Of a stretch of 64,000 nucleotides of DNA, positions 55,529 to 64,000 are shown in pieces. The notes beneath the pieces are model-generated. The model did no database searches and had not been told where the DNA came from. It saw only the letters and a program-made list of their open reading frames with translations. Each line of letters starts with the position of its first letter. Positions within the stretch are counted from its first letter, which is position 1. The position numbers and the translations under genes were made by a program. This DNA is from Bacteroidia bacterium (GTDB lineage Bacteria > Bacteroidota > Bacteroidia > AKYH767-A > OLB10), in contig JBAOIA010000011.1 in the NCBI GenBank assembly GCA_037045145.1, positions 1,550,001 to 1,614,000 on the forward strand, given 5' to 3'.

Positions 55529-56494
55529 TTATAACTTAACCTGTTCTTGTGGTTTTGCAGTTGGAATAACCTTGGTTTCATTTACAAATATGAAAGCATC
55601 TGTCATTGCCTGCTCATTTTCACTACTCAAAGGTGTAAATTTTGCAAATTTTGCCAAGTCACTTAAAGTTAATGTGTTTTTCAGTCTGCTAAAATTGTCG
55701 GCACTTAATTGTAATGCGGTATTGCTATGCATTATCTCATCAGTTGTACTTTCCATAGCATCAAAACTCCAGCGATTGCTTATGTATGCTCTCATTATGT
55801 CTGAAAGCTGTGTGTAGTACATTTTGAAATCACCTTGCTGCCATAATTTTTCTTGCTGAAGATGCTCTAGTTGTTCAATAGCAATTTCATGCGCAGGTCG
55901 TTTTGGTGCTTCAGGAATAGTTATTGCCACCTGTGGTTTTTTCTTCCTAAGGCGATAGACAACATACCAGATTATTGCAATTAACAACAATATTATTGAC
56001 GCATACATTACAATTTCTTGCCAGGTTAGTCCAACGTCAATGGTTCCTTTAATATCATGTATAGCTTTGCTGGTGTCAACGGGCATCAGGTTTGAAGTCA
56101 GTAATTGTGCTTGTGTTTCTACGGTATAATTTGTGGTATCTCCAGGTTTGGTATAATTAAATACAAATGGAGTGATTACAAAAAAGCCAGAGTCAAAAGC
56201 AGTAAGTGTAAATTTTTGCTCACGTGTAATTAAGTTTTTGTTGGCAGAAGGTAAAGTGTCAATTGTCGAGCGCGAAATAACATCAATACCACCAAATGTA
56301 TCAGGAATGGTTACCCATTTTGTTTGATAGTCTGAAGGTGCAGTAAAACGAAGTTTTGCTGTTATTTGTTGCCCTGCAACAATTCGGTTAGTGTCAAGTT
56401 GAAGAACAGCAGTTGCATTCTGTGCAAATACACAAGGTGTAGTAAGTAATACTAATATAAGCAGAGCAGCAAGGCGGTTACTGAATTCTTTCAT
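55529..56494 (-). CDS. DUF4381-like membrane protein of the bat operon
   Basis: The 321-residue protein has a signal peptide (about residues 1-24), a beta-rich periplasmic part starting TAVLQLDTNRIVAGQQITAKL, one membrane helix (about residues 160-183: EIVMYASIILLLIAIIWYVV), and a helical cytoplasmic tail with AHEIAIEQLEHLQQEKLWQQGDFKMYYTQLSDIMRAYI. That tail is the hallmark of the DUF4381 family commonly placed between DUF58 and BatA genes. The beta part resembles BatD-type domains. The start overlaps the DUF58 stop by 4 bases. The molecular role is unknown. Confidence 0.82.
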   Translation of the reverse strand: MKEFSNRLAALLILVLLTTPCVFAQNATAVLQLDTNRIVAGQQITAKLRFTAPSDYQTKWVTIPDTFGGIDVISRSTIDTLPSANKNLITREQKFTLTAFDSGFFVITPFVFNYTKPGDTTNYTVETQAQLLTSNLMPVDTSKAIHDIKGTIDVGLTWQEIVMYASIILLLIAIIWYVVYRLRKKKPQVAITIPEAPKRPAHEIAIEQLEHLQQEKLWQQGDFKMYYTQLSDIMRAYISNRWSFDAMESTTDEIMHSNTALQLSADNFSRLKNTLTLSDLAKFAKFTPLSSENEQAMTDAFIFVNETKVIPTAKPQEQVKL

Positions 56495-57384
56495 TTTTTA
56501 ACTCTGTTCTTAAAAAGTTTCATCAATGGTTGAATATAGTTCTGTCCTGTAAATAATTCTACTTTGTCAATTCCACTTTTGCTTAATAGACCATTAATTT
56601 GGTGATTGCGTATTTGTCGTTGATGCTGATAATTCTTTCTGACAATAGCACTTGAGGTATCAACAAGTTGCTCGCGACCGGTTTCTGCATCATAAATATT
56701 AATCAATCCAATGTCAGGCAATTCTGATTCACGTAAGTCATTTATCTTTAAGACTACTAGGTCATGTTTGCGATTGGCTATTTTCAATGAATCTTCAAGC
56801 ATGCTTTTGGGTTTGCCAACAGCAGGGTCGTAGAAGTCAGAAATTAAAAATGCAATACTCTTTTTCTTTATGGCATTACTTAAAAATTGAAGTCCTGCAA
56901 CTATTGATGTGCCTTTACTTTCAGCTTCAAAATTTATTAATTCACGAATGATGCGTAAAATGTGAGAGCGGCCTTTGTTTGGAGGAATAAACTTCTCAAT
57001 CTTATCACTAAATAAAATTATTCCTATTTTATCATTGTTTTGTATTGCAGAGAAAGAAAGTACAGCACAGATTTCTGCTATCAACTCTCGTTTAAATTGT
57101 TTTTGTGTACCAAAATTACCGGATGCGCTAACATCTACTATCAGCATAACATTTAATTCACGTTCTTCTTCAAAAACTTTTACATAGGGATGATTTAAAC
57201 GTGCAGTAACATTCCAGTCAATTGAGCGGATATCATCACCCGGTATATATTCTCTCACCTCGCTAAAAGCCATGCCCCGGCCTTTGAAAGCCGAATGGTA
57301 TTCACCTGAAAAAATCTGGTTTGAAAGACCTTTTGTTTTGATCTCAATCTTCCGGACTTTTTTTATCAGTTCTGTTGCATCCAC
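56491..57384 (-). CDS. DUF58-family protein (degenerate VWA fold)
   Basis: The 297-residue cytosolic protein carries the DUF58 signature GRGMAFSEVREYIPGDDIRSIDWNVTARLNHPYVKVFEEERE (about residues 35-75), followed by a VWA-like region with LIVDVSASGNFGTQ and FLISDFYDPA. DUF58 genes almost always sit beside moxR, and the protein is thought to link the ATPase to membrane VWA partners. Here the MoxR gene ends 58 bases upstream and the DUF4381-like gene overlaps the end. No membrane segment is present. Confidence 0.9.
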   Translation of the reverse strand: MDATELIKKVRKIEIKTKGLSNQIFSGEYHSAFKGRGMAFSEVREYIPGDDIRSIDWNVTARLNHPYVKVFEEERELNVMLIVDVSASGNFGTQKQFKRELIAEICAVLSFSAIQNNDKIGIILFSDKIEKFIPPNKGRSHILRIIRELINFEAESKGTSIVAGLQFLSNAIKKKSIAFLISDFYDPAVGKPKSMLEDSLKIANRKHDLVVLKINDLRESELPDIGLINIYDAETGREQLVDTSSAIVRKNYQHQRQIRNHQINGLLSKSGIDKVELFTGQNYIQPLMKLFKNRVKK

Positions 57385-57442
57385 AGCGTTGGCAATTGTT
57401 TATTGATTCTGTTGAAAGAAATTTGTTAAATGGTTTAAAGTA

Positions 57443-58429
57443 TTAAGGTACTTCAACAACGTTAAGTACTTCGTTAATCACCATATCTGTTGTATAGTTT
57501 TCTGCCTCTGCTTCATAAGTCAAGCCAATACGATGACGCATTACATCATGACAAATAGCACGTACATCTTCAGGAATAACATAACCTCTGCGTTTTATAA
57601 AAGCATAAGTTTTTGCTGCAAGAGCAAGATTAATACTTGCACGTGGCGATCCTCCATAGTTGATGAGTTGTGCAATTTTTCCTAGTTTGTTGTCATTAGG
57701 AAAACGTGTGGCAAAAACAATATCAATAATATATTTTTCTATTTTTTCGTCCATGTAAACTTCGCGAACCAATTGCCTTGCTTTAAGGATATCTGAAGTG
57801 CGGATAACTGGCGTGATATTATTTTTTTCCTGTGATAAATTCTGACGAATAATTAATTTCTCATCTTCACGCGTTGGATATCCGATAACCACCTTGAGCA
57901 TAAAACGATCTAATTGTGCTTCAGGCAATGGATAAGTTCCTTCCTGCTCAATAGGATTCTGGGTGGCAAGTACCAGAAAAGGCTCATCAAGTTTAAAAGT
58001 CTCATCTCCAATAGTAACTTGTTTTTCCTGCATTGCTTCAAGCAAAGCACTTTGTACTTTTGCAGGGGCGCGGTTTATTTCATCAGCTAAAATAAAGTTG
58101 GCGAAAATGGGCCCTTTGCGAACTGCAAATTCTTCTTTTTTCTGATTATACATTAATGTTCCTACTAAATCTGCAGGTAATAAATCAGGAGTAAACTGAA
58201 TACGGCTAAAGCGTGCATCAATTGCAGATGCAAGTGATTTAATGGCTAATGTTTTAGCAAGACCAGGAACACCTTCTAGCAATAAGTGACCATTGGAGAG
58301 TAAGCCAATGAGTAGTCTTTCTACCATGTATTTCTGTCCAACAATTACCTTGCTCAATTCTAATTGCAAAAGGTCAATGAATTCACTTTCGCGCTGGATT
58401 TTTTCGTTTATTTCTCTGATATCAAACAT
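57443..58429 (-). CDS. MoxR-family AAA+ ATPase
   Basis: The 328-residue protein has the MoxR Walker A LEGVPGLAKT (residues 51-60), sensor and Walker B region FILADEINRAPAKVQSALLEAMQEKQVTIGD (about 110-140) and the later ATQNPIEQEGTYPLPEAQLDRF. MoxR ATPases act as chaperones, often to insert metal or assemble VWA-domain complexes. It is the first gene of the eight-gene moxR-bat operon, transcribed away from truA across 142 bases. A near-match to the -7 element (TAAACTTG on the minus strand) lies upstream but is too weak to claim. Confidence 0.93.
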   Translation of the reverse strand: MFDIREINEKIQRESEFIDLLQLELSKVIVGQKYMVERLLIGLLSNGHLLLEGVPGLAKTLAIKSLASAIDARFSRIQFTPDLLPADLVGTLMYNQKKEEFAVRKGPIFANFILADEINRAPAKVQSALLEAMQEKQVTIGDETFKLDEPFLVLATQNPIEQEGTYPLPEAQLDRFMLKVVIGYPTREDEKLIIRQNLSQEKNNITPVIRTSDILKARQLVREVYMDEKIEKYIIDIVFATRFPNDNKLGKIAQLINYGGSPRASINLALAAKTYAFIKRRGYVIPEDVRAICHDVMRHRIGLTYEAEAENYTTDMVINEVLNVVEVP

Positions 58430-58557
58430 AAATAGTGATGTTTATTTGCGATGCAAGTTTAAAAGTTTAGCTGTGAAAAGAATGTGAAATAGATTGTTAA
58501 TTTGTGTTAAGTAATAGATTTGGCAAATATACTATTCAAAGCATAAATCAGATAGTT

Positions 58558-58565
58558 TATTTTTG
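58558..58565 (+). promoter_or_regulatory. -7 element TATTTTTG next to the truA start
   Basis: An exact TAnnTTTG ends 6 bases before the ATG at 58572. TTCA lies 19 bases upstream (58535-58538) as a poor -33. Transcription would start at or beside the first codon. The match lies across the alternative TTG start at 58563. Confidence 0.5.
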
Positions 58566-58571
58566 TACACT

Positions 58572-59357
58572 ATGCAACGATATTTTCTTGAATTATTTTT
58601 TAAGGGGACCCGTTACAGTGGCTGGCAGATACAGAAGAATGCAGTTGCTGTGCAGCAGAAAGTTAATGAAGCTTTGGGCATGCTCATCAATGGTTCTGCA
58701 GTGAAACCAATTGAAACTACGGGCTGTGGCCGTACTGATACGGGCGTTCATGCCATACAGTTTTTTGCACATTTTGATGCTCCCATAATAAAAGACCATA
58801 AAAATTTTCTTTATCAGTTAAACGGAATTTTACCCAATGATATTACAATTTTAGATTTACATGTTGTTGATAACGATTGCCATGCCCGATATGATGCTGT
58901 AAGTCGAACATATCAGTATTACATCCACACCTATAAGAATGGTTTTTTAGAGGAGTTCTCAGGTTGTTATTACCGGAAATTTGATGTTTCACTCATGCAG
59001 AAAGCTGCTGATATACTTTTAAAGCATGACGACTTCAATAGTTTTTGTAAAACGCGTGCTCAGAGTAAGACAAGTCTGTGTAAAGTTACTCATGCAAAAT
59101 GGTCAGAAAATAATGGAGGATTAATGTTTGAAATCACAGCCGACAGATTTTTAAGAGGAATGGTGCGGGCATTGATAGGAACAATGACTGATGTGGGAAT
59201 TGGGAAAATTAATCTCAACGACTTTGAAAATATTATTGCTGCACGCAACAGACGAAAAGCAGGACATGCAGCACCGGCATGCGGATTGTATCTTACAAAA
59301 ATTGTCTACCCATTTCTTAATATTAAAAGCAAAAATCTATTGCCACATCAATTGTAG
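58572..59357 (+). CDS. truA: tRNA pseudouridine synthase A
   Basis: With the ATG at 58572 the protein has 261 residues, close to the family norm. The catalytic motif TGCGRTDTGVHA contains the nucleophile Asp56, and RFLRGMVRALIGTMTDVG near residue 195 is the second conserved TruA segment. The enzyme converts uridines 38-40 in the anticodon arm of tRNAs to pseudouridine. It could also be read from a TTG at 58563, but that would overlap the promoter element. It has no strand-mates close by: the PhoH-like gene starts 142 bases later with its own promoter. Confidence 0.92.
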   Translation: MQRYFLELFFKGTRYSGWQIQKNAVAVQQKVNEALGMLINGSAVKPIETTGCGRTDTGVHAIQFFAHFDAPIIKDHKNFLYQLNGILPNDITILDLHVVDNDCHARYDAVSRTYQYYIHTYKNGFLEEFSGCYYRKFDVSLMQKAADILLKHDDFNSFCKTRAQSKTSLCKVTHAKWSENNGGLMFEITADRFLRGMVRALIGTMTDVGIGKINLNDFENIIAARNRRKAGHAAPACGLYLTKIVYPFLNIKSKNLLPHQL

Positions 59358-59445
59358 AATTCTTCTGTAATAACAGAGGTGGGATGCGTTGTCCGTAGCC
59401 AATCTGTTATTAACAAGCCTTTGTGTAATAAAGCAATGATTTAAG

Positions 59446-59476
59446 TTTTCAACCTGTGATGCCGGCCATATATTTG
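59446..59476 (+). promoter_or_regulatory. Promoter TTTT-N19-TATATTTG before the PhoH-like gene
   Basis: TATATTTG (59469-59476) is an exact -7 match, and TTTT (59446-59449) lies 19 bases upstream, one base off the TTTG consensus. Transcription would start near 59481, giving a leader of about 19 bases before the ATG at 59500. Confidence 0.6.
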
Positions 59477-59499
59477 TCATAGACCAAACATATTTTAGC

Positions 59500-60840
59500 A
59501 TGGCAAAAAAACAAGATCGCAAAGTATTCGTACTCGATACCTCTTGCATCCTTTTCGACCACAACGCAATAACTAACTTTAAAGAACACAATGTGGCCAT
59601 CCCTATTACGGTACTTGAAGAAATAGATCGGTTTAAAAAGGGAAATGACGTAATTAATTTCGAAGCAAGGGAGTTTATCAGAGCACTCGATAAGTTAAGT
59701 TCGGGAGCATCACTGGGTGACTGGATTCCGCTTAATGGTTCTACTAAAGGAAAGTTTAAAGTGTTGATGGATGAGAGTGGTAATGGTGTTGATGCCAATA
59801 AAGTTTTTGGGGAGAAAAAAGCTGACCATAATATCATCAATGCAGCACTTGCATTGAAGCACGAAACCAATGAACGCAATATTGTTCTCGTAAGTAAAGA
59901 TATCAATTTGCGACTGAAAGCTAAGTCACTCGGCCTTCAGGCAGAAGATTATATGACCGGAAAAATAAAAGATATTGAAGGACTTTATACCGGTAAATCA
60001 GAACTTAACAATGTCCCTAAGAAATTTATTGATGCATTGTATCAGGATGGTTTTTGCAAGTGGAAAGATTTAGTAAAATCACGCCCTGTTGCCAATCATT
60101 ATTTTATTCTTAAAAGTAAAGCTGAAGGCTCCTCTGCATTGGCATATTATAATCCTGCTACTGATAGGATAGAACGCATTCATAAAGATCATGCCTATGG
60201 CATAAAACCCCGTAACGCTGAGCAGGCATTTGCTATGCATGCTGTAATGAATCCGAATGTTTTATTGGTAACTGTTCAGGGTGTTGCAGGAACAGGTAAA
60301 ACATTAATTGCATTGGCATCGGCTATGCAGCAAAAAATGAATTACCGGCAGATTTATCTGGCACGACCAATTGTTCCACTTAGCAATAAAGATATCGGCT
60401 ACCTTCCAGGTGACATAAAATCAAAAATCAATCCATACATGGAGCCCTTGTGGGATAACTTAAAATACATACAAAGCCAATATCGTGAAACCGATAAAGA
60501 GTATCAGAAAATTGCTGATATGGTAGAGAATGAGAAATTACATATCACACCACTTGCATATATCCGTGGACGAAGCTTGAGTAATATTTGTTTTATCATT
60601 GATGAAGCTCAGAATCTGACACCGCATGAAGTAAAAACTATCATTACCCGTGCGGGTGAAGGAACTAAAATAATTTTTACGGGAGATGTGTTTCAGATTG
60701 ATACACCATATCTTGATGCACATAGTAATGGACTGAGTAATGTAATTGATAAGATGAAAAATTCACATCTCTATTCTCATATCACTTTAGAAAAAGGAGA
60801 ACGCAGTGAGCTTGCAAACCTTGCCGGAGAATTACTTTAA
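59500..60840 (+). CDS. PIN domain-PhoH ATPase fusion (PhoH2 type)
   Basis: This 446-residue protein joins an N-terminal PIN-type ribonuclease domain (KVFVLDTSCILFD with Asp13; ITVLEEIDRFKKG; LVSKDINLRLKA with a further Asp) to a PhoH helicase/ATPase domain with Walker A VQGVAGTGKT (about residues 259-268) and Walker B FIIDEAQNLTPHEVK. PhoH2 proteins combine RNA unwinding with cleavage and are found in stress or toxin-antitoxin contexts. I see no small antitoxin gene beside it; the gap before it is only 142 bases. The fusion is common in Bacteroidetes. Confidence 0.9.
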   Translation: MAKKQDRKVFVLDTSCILFDHNAITNFKEHNVAIPITVLEEIDRFKKGNDVINFEAREFIRALDKLSSGASLGDWIPLNGSTKGKFKVLMDESGNGVDANKVFGEKKADHNIINAALALKHETNERNIVLVSKDINLRLKAKSLGLQAEDYMTGKIKDIEGLYTGKSELNNVPKKFIDALYQDGFCKWKDLVKSRPVANHYFILKSKAEGSSALAYYNPATDRIERIHKDHAYGIKPRNAEQAFAMHAVMNPNVLLVTVQGVAGTGKTLIALASAMQQKMNYRQIYLARPIVPLSNKDIGYLPGDIKSKINPYMEPLWDNLKYIQSQYRETDKEYQKIADMVENEKLHITPLAYIRGRSLSNICFIIDEAQNLTPHEVKTIITRAGEGTKIIFTGDVFQIDTPYLDAHSNGLSNVIDKMKNSHLYSHITLEKGERSELANLAGELL

Positions 60841-60901
60841 GAGATTAACCGGATTGTTTTTAAATACAATTATTATTCAACGCAGGTAGAATTGCAGCAA
60901 C

Positions 60902-60909
60902 TATCTTTG
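60902..60909 (+). promoter_or_regulatory. -7 element TATCTTTG adjacent to the sugar transferase start
   Basis: An exact TAnnTTTG ends 4 bases before the ATG at 60914, so any transcript from it would be nearly leaderless. No good -33 is visible at 19-21 bases. Confidence 0.45.
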
Positions 60910-60913
60910 CGTC

Positions 60914-61504
60914 ATGGTTAAACGATGTTTTGATGTAGTAGTATCATTAACAGCAATTGTTATACTCTTGCCATTGTTATTACTCATTGCATTGTGGATT
61001 AAAGCCGATAGCAGAGGAAATGTTTTATACAAACAAATCAGAGTAGGTAAAGGAGGAAAAGATTTTGGTATCCTTAAATTCCGGACCATGCGTCCGGATT
61101 CTGACAGCAAAGGATTACTGACTGTTGGTGGACATGACCCGCGTATTACCAAAGCCGGATATGTTTTACGTAAGTATAAACTTGATGAACTGCCACAGTT
61201 GTTTAATGTGCTTGCCGGACAGATGAGTCTTGTTGGGCCAAGACCGGAAGTGCGAAAATACGTATCATGTTATTCTGCTGAACAACTAAAGGTGTTAAAT
61301 GTAAAACCCGGAATAACAGATTATGCAAGCATTTATTACAGCAATGAGAATGAGATTTTGGCACAATCTGCCCACCCTGAACAAACCTATGTGCAGGAAA
61401 TTATGCCACATAAATTAGCACTCAATCTAAAGTATATTCAAGAAGCAGGAATAATTACAGATCTGAAGATTATTGCAGGTACAGTTGCTAAAATTGTTAG
61501 GTGA
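60914..61504 (+). CDS. Phosphoglycosyl transferase (bacterial sugar transferase, PF02397)
   Basis: The 196-residue size matches the short monotopic class (PglC-type), with one re-entrant hydrophobic segment (residues 5-28) followed by the catalytic domain. The conserved FGILKFRTM (about residue 53), DELPQLFNVLAGQMSLVGPRPE (about 95-115) and PGITDYA motifs are present. It transfers a sugar phosphate to undecaprenyl phosphate and starts a polysaccharide or glycan chain. It lies about 11 kb from the glycosyltransferase operon and stands alone, so whether it supplies that pathway is uncertain. Confidence 0.9.
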   Translation: MVKRCFDVVVSLTAIVILLPLLLLIALWIKADSRGNVLYKQIRVGKGGKDFGILKFRTMRPDSDSKGLLTVGGHDPRITKAGYVLRKYKLDELPQLFNVLAGQMSLVGPRPEVRKYVSCYSAEQLKVLNVKPGITDYASIYYSNENEILAQSAHPEQTYVQEIMPHKLALNLKYIQEAGIITDLKIIAGTVAKIVR

Positions 61505-61682
61505 AAATCAAGTTTCATTTATGTACTCTTAATTCTAATGTTAATGGTTGTTAATTTTTCTTTTATTTTTAAGAGATAGTTAATGATTTTAGAATGAGTT
61601 TTAATGCGGTGAAATAAGTTTTAAATCCTGCTCAAACTTTAAAGAGCAAAAAAGTGTTATTGTTGCAATTGTGTTTTGTTAA

Positions 61683-61713
61683 TTAGAATTAGGGTTTATT
61701 ATAAATACTTTTG
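61683..61713 (+). promoter_or_regulatory. Promoter TTAG-N19-TACTTTTG before the TonB-dependent receptor
   Basis: TACTTTTG (61706-61713) fits TAnnTTTG exactly and TTAG (61683-61686) lies 19 bases upstream, one mismatch to TTTG. Transcription would start near 61719, giving a leader of about 25 bases before the ATG at 61746. Confidence 0.6.
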
Positions 61714-61745
61714 CAGCCGCCATTGAATTAAATTAGGAAAAAGAG

Positions 61746-64000
61746 ATGCTTAAATTTTTGAATTATTGCAGACTCACGTTATTTGTTAGCTTGAGTCTAT
61801 TTGAAATAAGTACGGTACATGCACAAATGCAGCAGATGATGCAAAAAGGAATGAATGCAGGCCGGCTGTACGGTAAGGTTGTGGATGCAAAAACCGGTAA
61901 ACCTGTTGAATTTGCTGCAGTGCAAATTTCTGTTTTTAAAAAAGACAGTACCGGTACATTAAAAGAAAATATACTGAATGGACAACTAACGCAGGGCAAT
62001 GGCGATTTTAACTTAGATCAGTTGCCTGTGATGGGTGAGCTGACATTTAAGATTGCTGCAATGGGCTACAAGCCTTATGAGCAAAAAGTTAAATTTGAAA
62101 TAAAAATGCCTCAAGGTGGTGTTCAGGGAAGTAATTGGCAGCAGGCACTTAATGCAATAGATAAAGATTTAGGTAACATAAAACTTGAATCCAGTGTGGT
62201 TGCACTGCAAGAAGTTCAGATTGATGGCACTGCACCGATTTTAGAACTGCGGCCTGACAAGAAAGTTTTTAATGTTGAGAAAAATCCAATTGCAGCAGGA
62301 GGCACAGCTGAAGATGTACTTAAACAGGTTCCCAGTGTGAATGTTGATATTGATGGGAATGTAACTTTACGTAATGCAGCGCCACAAATATTTGTTGATG
62401 GTCGCCCAACAACTTTAACTATAGATCAGATTCCTGCTGATGCAATTCAGGAAGTTGAAATTATTACTAACCCATCAGCAAAATATGATGCCAGCGGTGG
62501 GATGGCAGGTATTTTGAATATAGTATTGAAAAAGAACAGACGCATTGGCTATAATGGTATGGTTCGTGCCGGTGCAGACTCAAGAGGAAGAATAAATTTA
62601 GGAGGAGATTTTAATGTGCGCGAAGGAAAAGTGAATGTGTTTTTAAGTGGAAACCTCAACCAGCGTAAATCAAAGGGAACAGGACTAACCGAAAGACAAA
62701 CACTTGGCGCTACTCCCGATAATTTTATCAGCCAGAGTAATAGTAATTCCAGTAATGGCTACTTTGGATTTATTCGCTCAGGAGTTGATATTTTTTTAGA
62801 TAACAGAAACACCCTGACTGTTTCTGGCAGTTATATGAATGGCTTTTTTAAACCACTGGAGTTTTTACAAACAAAAACAGATACTTTGTTTCCAGGCTAC
62901 ACAGCTACTTCTTTATCAGACAGAAATTCCTCAAGCAAACGTGAGTTTAAAAATACCGGTGGTACCGTTGCTTACAAACACCTGTTTCCTAAAGATGGAA
63001 AAGAATTGACCGCTGATATTAACTTTAACAGTGTAAAAAGTGATATGGGTGGAAACTACAACACTCAAAACTTTTTAGGCAATGGTGAAGTTTCCGGTAA
63101 TCCAATTATACAGAAGCAAAGTATTGAAGGTGAAAATACATTTGTTACAGCACAGACCGATATGGATTTTCCACTGGATAAAAAATCAAAAATTGAAACA
63201 GGATTGCGTGGAGCATTGCGTGATTACAGCAGTGTAAATCAAAATTTTATTTTTGACGACTCGCAGCAGCAGTATATTTTAATTCCTGATAAAACAGCAA
63301 ACTATCAGTATGTAGATCAGGTTTATGCCGCCTATGCAACATACAGTAAGTCATTTGAAAAATTATCGCTACAGGCAGGACTAAGAGCAGAAAGCTCTTT
63401 CTATGAAGGTGAACTGACACAAACTGGGCAGAAGTTTAGCACCAATTATCCGGTTAGTTTGTTCCCTAGCGCATCAGCAAGCTATAAACTGACCGGTAAG
63501 ACAGATTTGCAGATAAGCTATTCGCGAAGAATAAACAGACCTAACTTTTTTCAGATAATTCCTTACACTGATTATTCCGATTCTTTAAATATCAGCAAGG
63601 GAAATCCTGCTTTAGAACCGGAGTTTACTCATTCAGTAGAATTATCGGCCATGAAAACAATAAGTCGTAAAAACACACTCATGGCAACAATTTATTATAA
63701 ACAAACTGATGGTGTAATTACACGTTATTTAAGTTATGAAGTAGATACTATTTTAGGTCGTAACGTATTAGTCAGCACCTTTAGAAATGCAAACACAAGC
63801 TATGCTTATGGTGTTGAATTAACTGCACAAAATAATATTAAAAACTGGCTCGACATTACTTCAAATGTTAATGCATATCAGAGTATGATTAACGGAAAAA
63901 ACATTGAGTCAAATTTAAAAGTAGAACAATTTAGCTGGTTTGCCAAACTCAATCTCAGTTTTAAGCTACCCAAGAATTTTTCTGTTAGCCTATCAGGAGA
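61746..64000 (+). CDS. TonB-dependent outer-membrane receptor (partial, runs off the window)
   Basis: An open frame of 751 complete codons starts at the ATG at 61746 and continues past the end of the window. The signal peptide is about 25 residues, ending near TVHAQ. A carboxypeptidase-regulatory-like domain follows (RLYGKVVDAKTGKPVEFAAVQI), then the plug with LKQVPSVNVDIDGNVTLRN, IFVDGRPTTLT and IQEVEIITNPSAKYDASGG, and many amphipathic barrel strands. This layout is the Bacteroidetes outer-membrane beta-barrel receptor family that imports siderophores, cofactors or oligomers with TonB energy. The ligand is unknown and no SusD-like gene is visible. The C-terminal barrel end is missing only because the window stops. 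Confidence 0.88.
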   Translation, partial: MLKFLNYCRLTLFVSLSLFEISTVHAQMQQMMQKGMNAGRLYGKVVDAKTGKPVEFAAVQISVFKKDSTGTLKENILNGQLTQGNGDFNLDQLPVMGELTFKIAAMGYKPYEQKVKFEIKMPQGGVQGSNWQQALNAIDKDLGNIKLESSVVALQEVQIDGTAPILELRPDKKVFNVEKNPIAAGGTAEDVLKQVPSVNVDIDGNVTLRNAAPQIFVDGRPTTLTIDQIPADAIQEVEIITNPSAKYDASGGMAGILNIVLKKNRRIGYNGMVRAGADSRGRINLGGDFNVREGKVNVFLSGNLNQRKSKGTGLTERQTLGATPDNFISQSNSNSSNGYFGFIRSGVDIFLDNRNTLTVSGSYMNGFFKPLEFLQTKTDTLFPGYTATSLSDRNSSSKREFKNTGGTVAYKHLFPKDGKELTADINFNSVKSDMGGNYNTQNFLGNGEVSGNPIIQKQSIEGENTFVTAQTDMDFPLDKKSKIETGLRGALRDYSSVNQNFIFDDSQQQYILIPDKTANYQYVDQVYAAYATYSKSFEKLSLQAGLRAESSFYEGELTQTGQKFSTNYPVSLFPSASASYKLTGKTDLQISYSRRINRPNFFQIIPYTDYSDSLNISKGNPALEPEFTHSVELSAMKTISRKNTLMATIYYKQTDGVITRYLSYEVDTILGRNVLVSTFRNANTSYAYGVELTAQNNIKNWLDITSNVNAYQSMINGKNIESNLKVEQFSWFAKLNLSFKLPKNFSVSLSG

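Noticed and set aside
59337..59906. A 189-codon minus-strand frame over the PhoH-like gene
   Set aside because: The plus strand encodes clear PIN-domain motifs there, so the antisense frame is a shadow.
61629..61648. TGCTC...GAGCA stem in the gap before the TonB receptor gene
   Set aside because: Five base pairs with a 10-base loop and no T tract on the plus strand are not enough for a terminator.

Overview
The window comes from a low-G+C Gram-negative member of the Bacteroidota (Bacteroidetes). Four things support this. Several large secreted proteins end in type IX secretion C-terminal domains, of type A at 23.2-25.9, 34.3-41.7 and 41.7-43.2 kb and of the gliding-motility-associated type B at 29.8-32.2 kb. 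The batA-E aerotolerance operon lies behind moxR and a DUF58 gene. Promoter -7 elements match the Bacteroidetes TAnnTTTG form, once as a perfect TTTG-N19-TAnnTTTG, and Shine-Dalgarno sequences are largely absent. The last gene is a TonB-dependent receptor of the Bacteroidetes outer-membrane barrel family. I see no tRNA, rRNA, CRISPR array, insertion sequence or phage gene, so this reads as chromosomal sequence, possibly from an environmental or metagenome-assembled genome.

Layout. 0-4.5 kb (+): a secreted VWA protein and a solo AddA-type UvrD helicase/PD-(D/E)XK nuclease. 4.5-11.3 kb (-): a 1924-residue secreted protein with about 19 PKD modules that stops inside a fibronectin-like domain, followed by a Ras-like small GTPase and a possible PAS-fold partner. 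11.5-14.3 kb (+): an acyl-CoA dehydrogenase and a COG4324-type zinc aminopeptidase. 14.3-15.8 kb (-): a lipoprotein and a small barrel-like protein. 15.9-19.5 kb (-): a cassette of flavin oxidoreductase, GT2 glycosyltransferase, GNAT acyltransferase and PIG-L deacetylase. 19.6-22.9 kb (-): ftsK and a lolA-like gene. 23.2-26.8 kb (+): a T9SS-exported adhesin-like protein, a perfect hairpin and a methyltransferase. 26.9-32.2 kb (-): a divergent uvrA and a T9SS type B protein. 32.3-33.7 kb (+): an rlmD-like gene.

33.7-34.3 kb is the only long gene-free stretch and contains a 102-nt imperfect palindrome. Then follow (+) a visibly G+C-richer 2458-residue secreted beta-helix protein, a translationally coupled secreted protein with a T9SS domain, and a tandem-FKBP lipoprotein. 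44.1-50.1 kb (+) is a tightly packed surface-polysaccharide operon of four glycosyltransferase-type genes and an asparagine synthetase homologue. 50.1-58.4 kb (-) is the complete moxR-DUF58-DUF4381-like-batA-batB-batC-batD-batE operon. 58.6-61.5 kb (+) holds truA, a PIN-PhoH ATPase gene and a phosphoglycosyl transferase. The window ends inside a TonB-dependent receptor.

The genes fall into a few cooperating themes: building and decorating the cell surface (T9SS cargo, polysaccharide genes, LolA, TonB receptor), envelope stress and chaperoning (Bat system, FKBP lipoprotein), and DNA or RNA maintenance (AddA-like, FtsK, UvrA, RlmD, TruA, PhoH). The less ordinary items are the Ras-like GTPase/PAS-like pair behind a truncated PKD protein, the palindrome in front of the giant secreted protein, and several genes whose -7 element lies so close to the start codon that their mRNAs may be leaderless.
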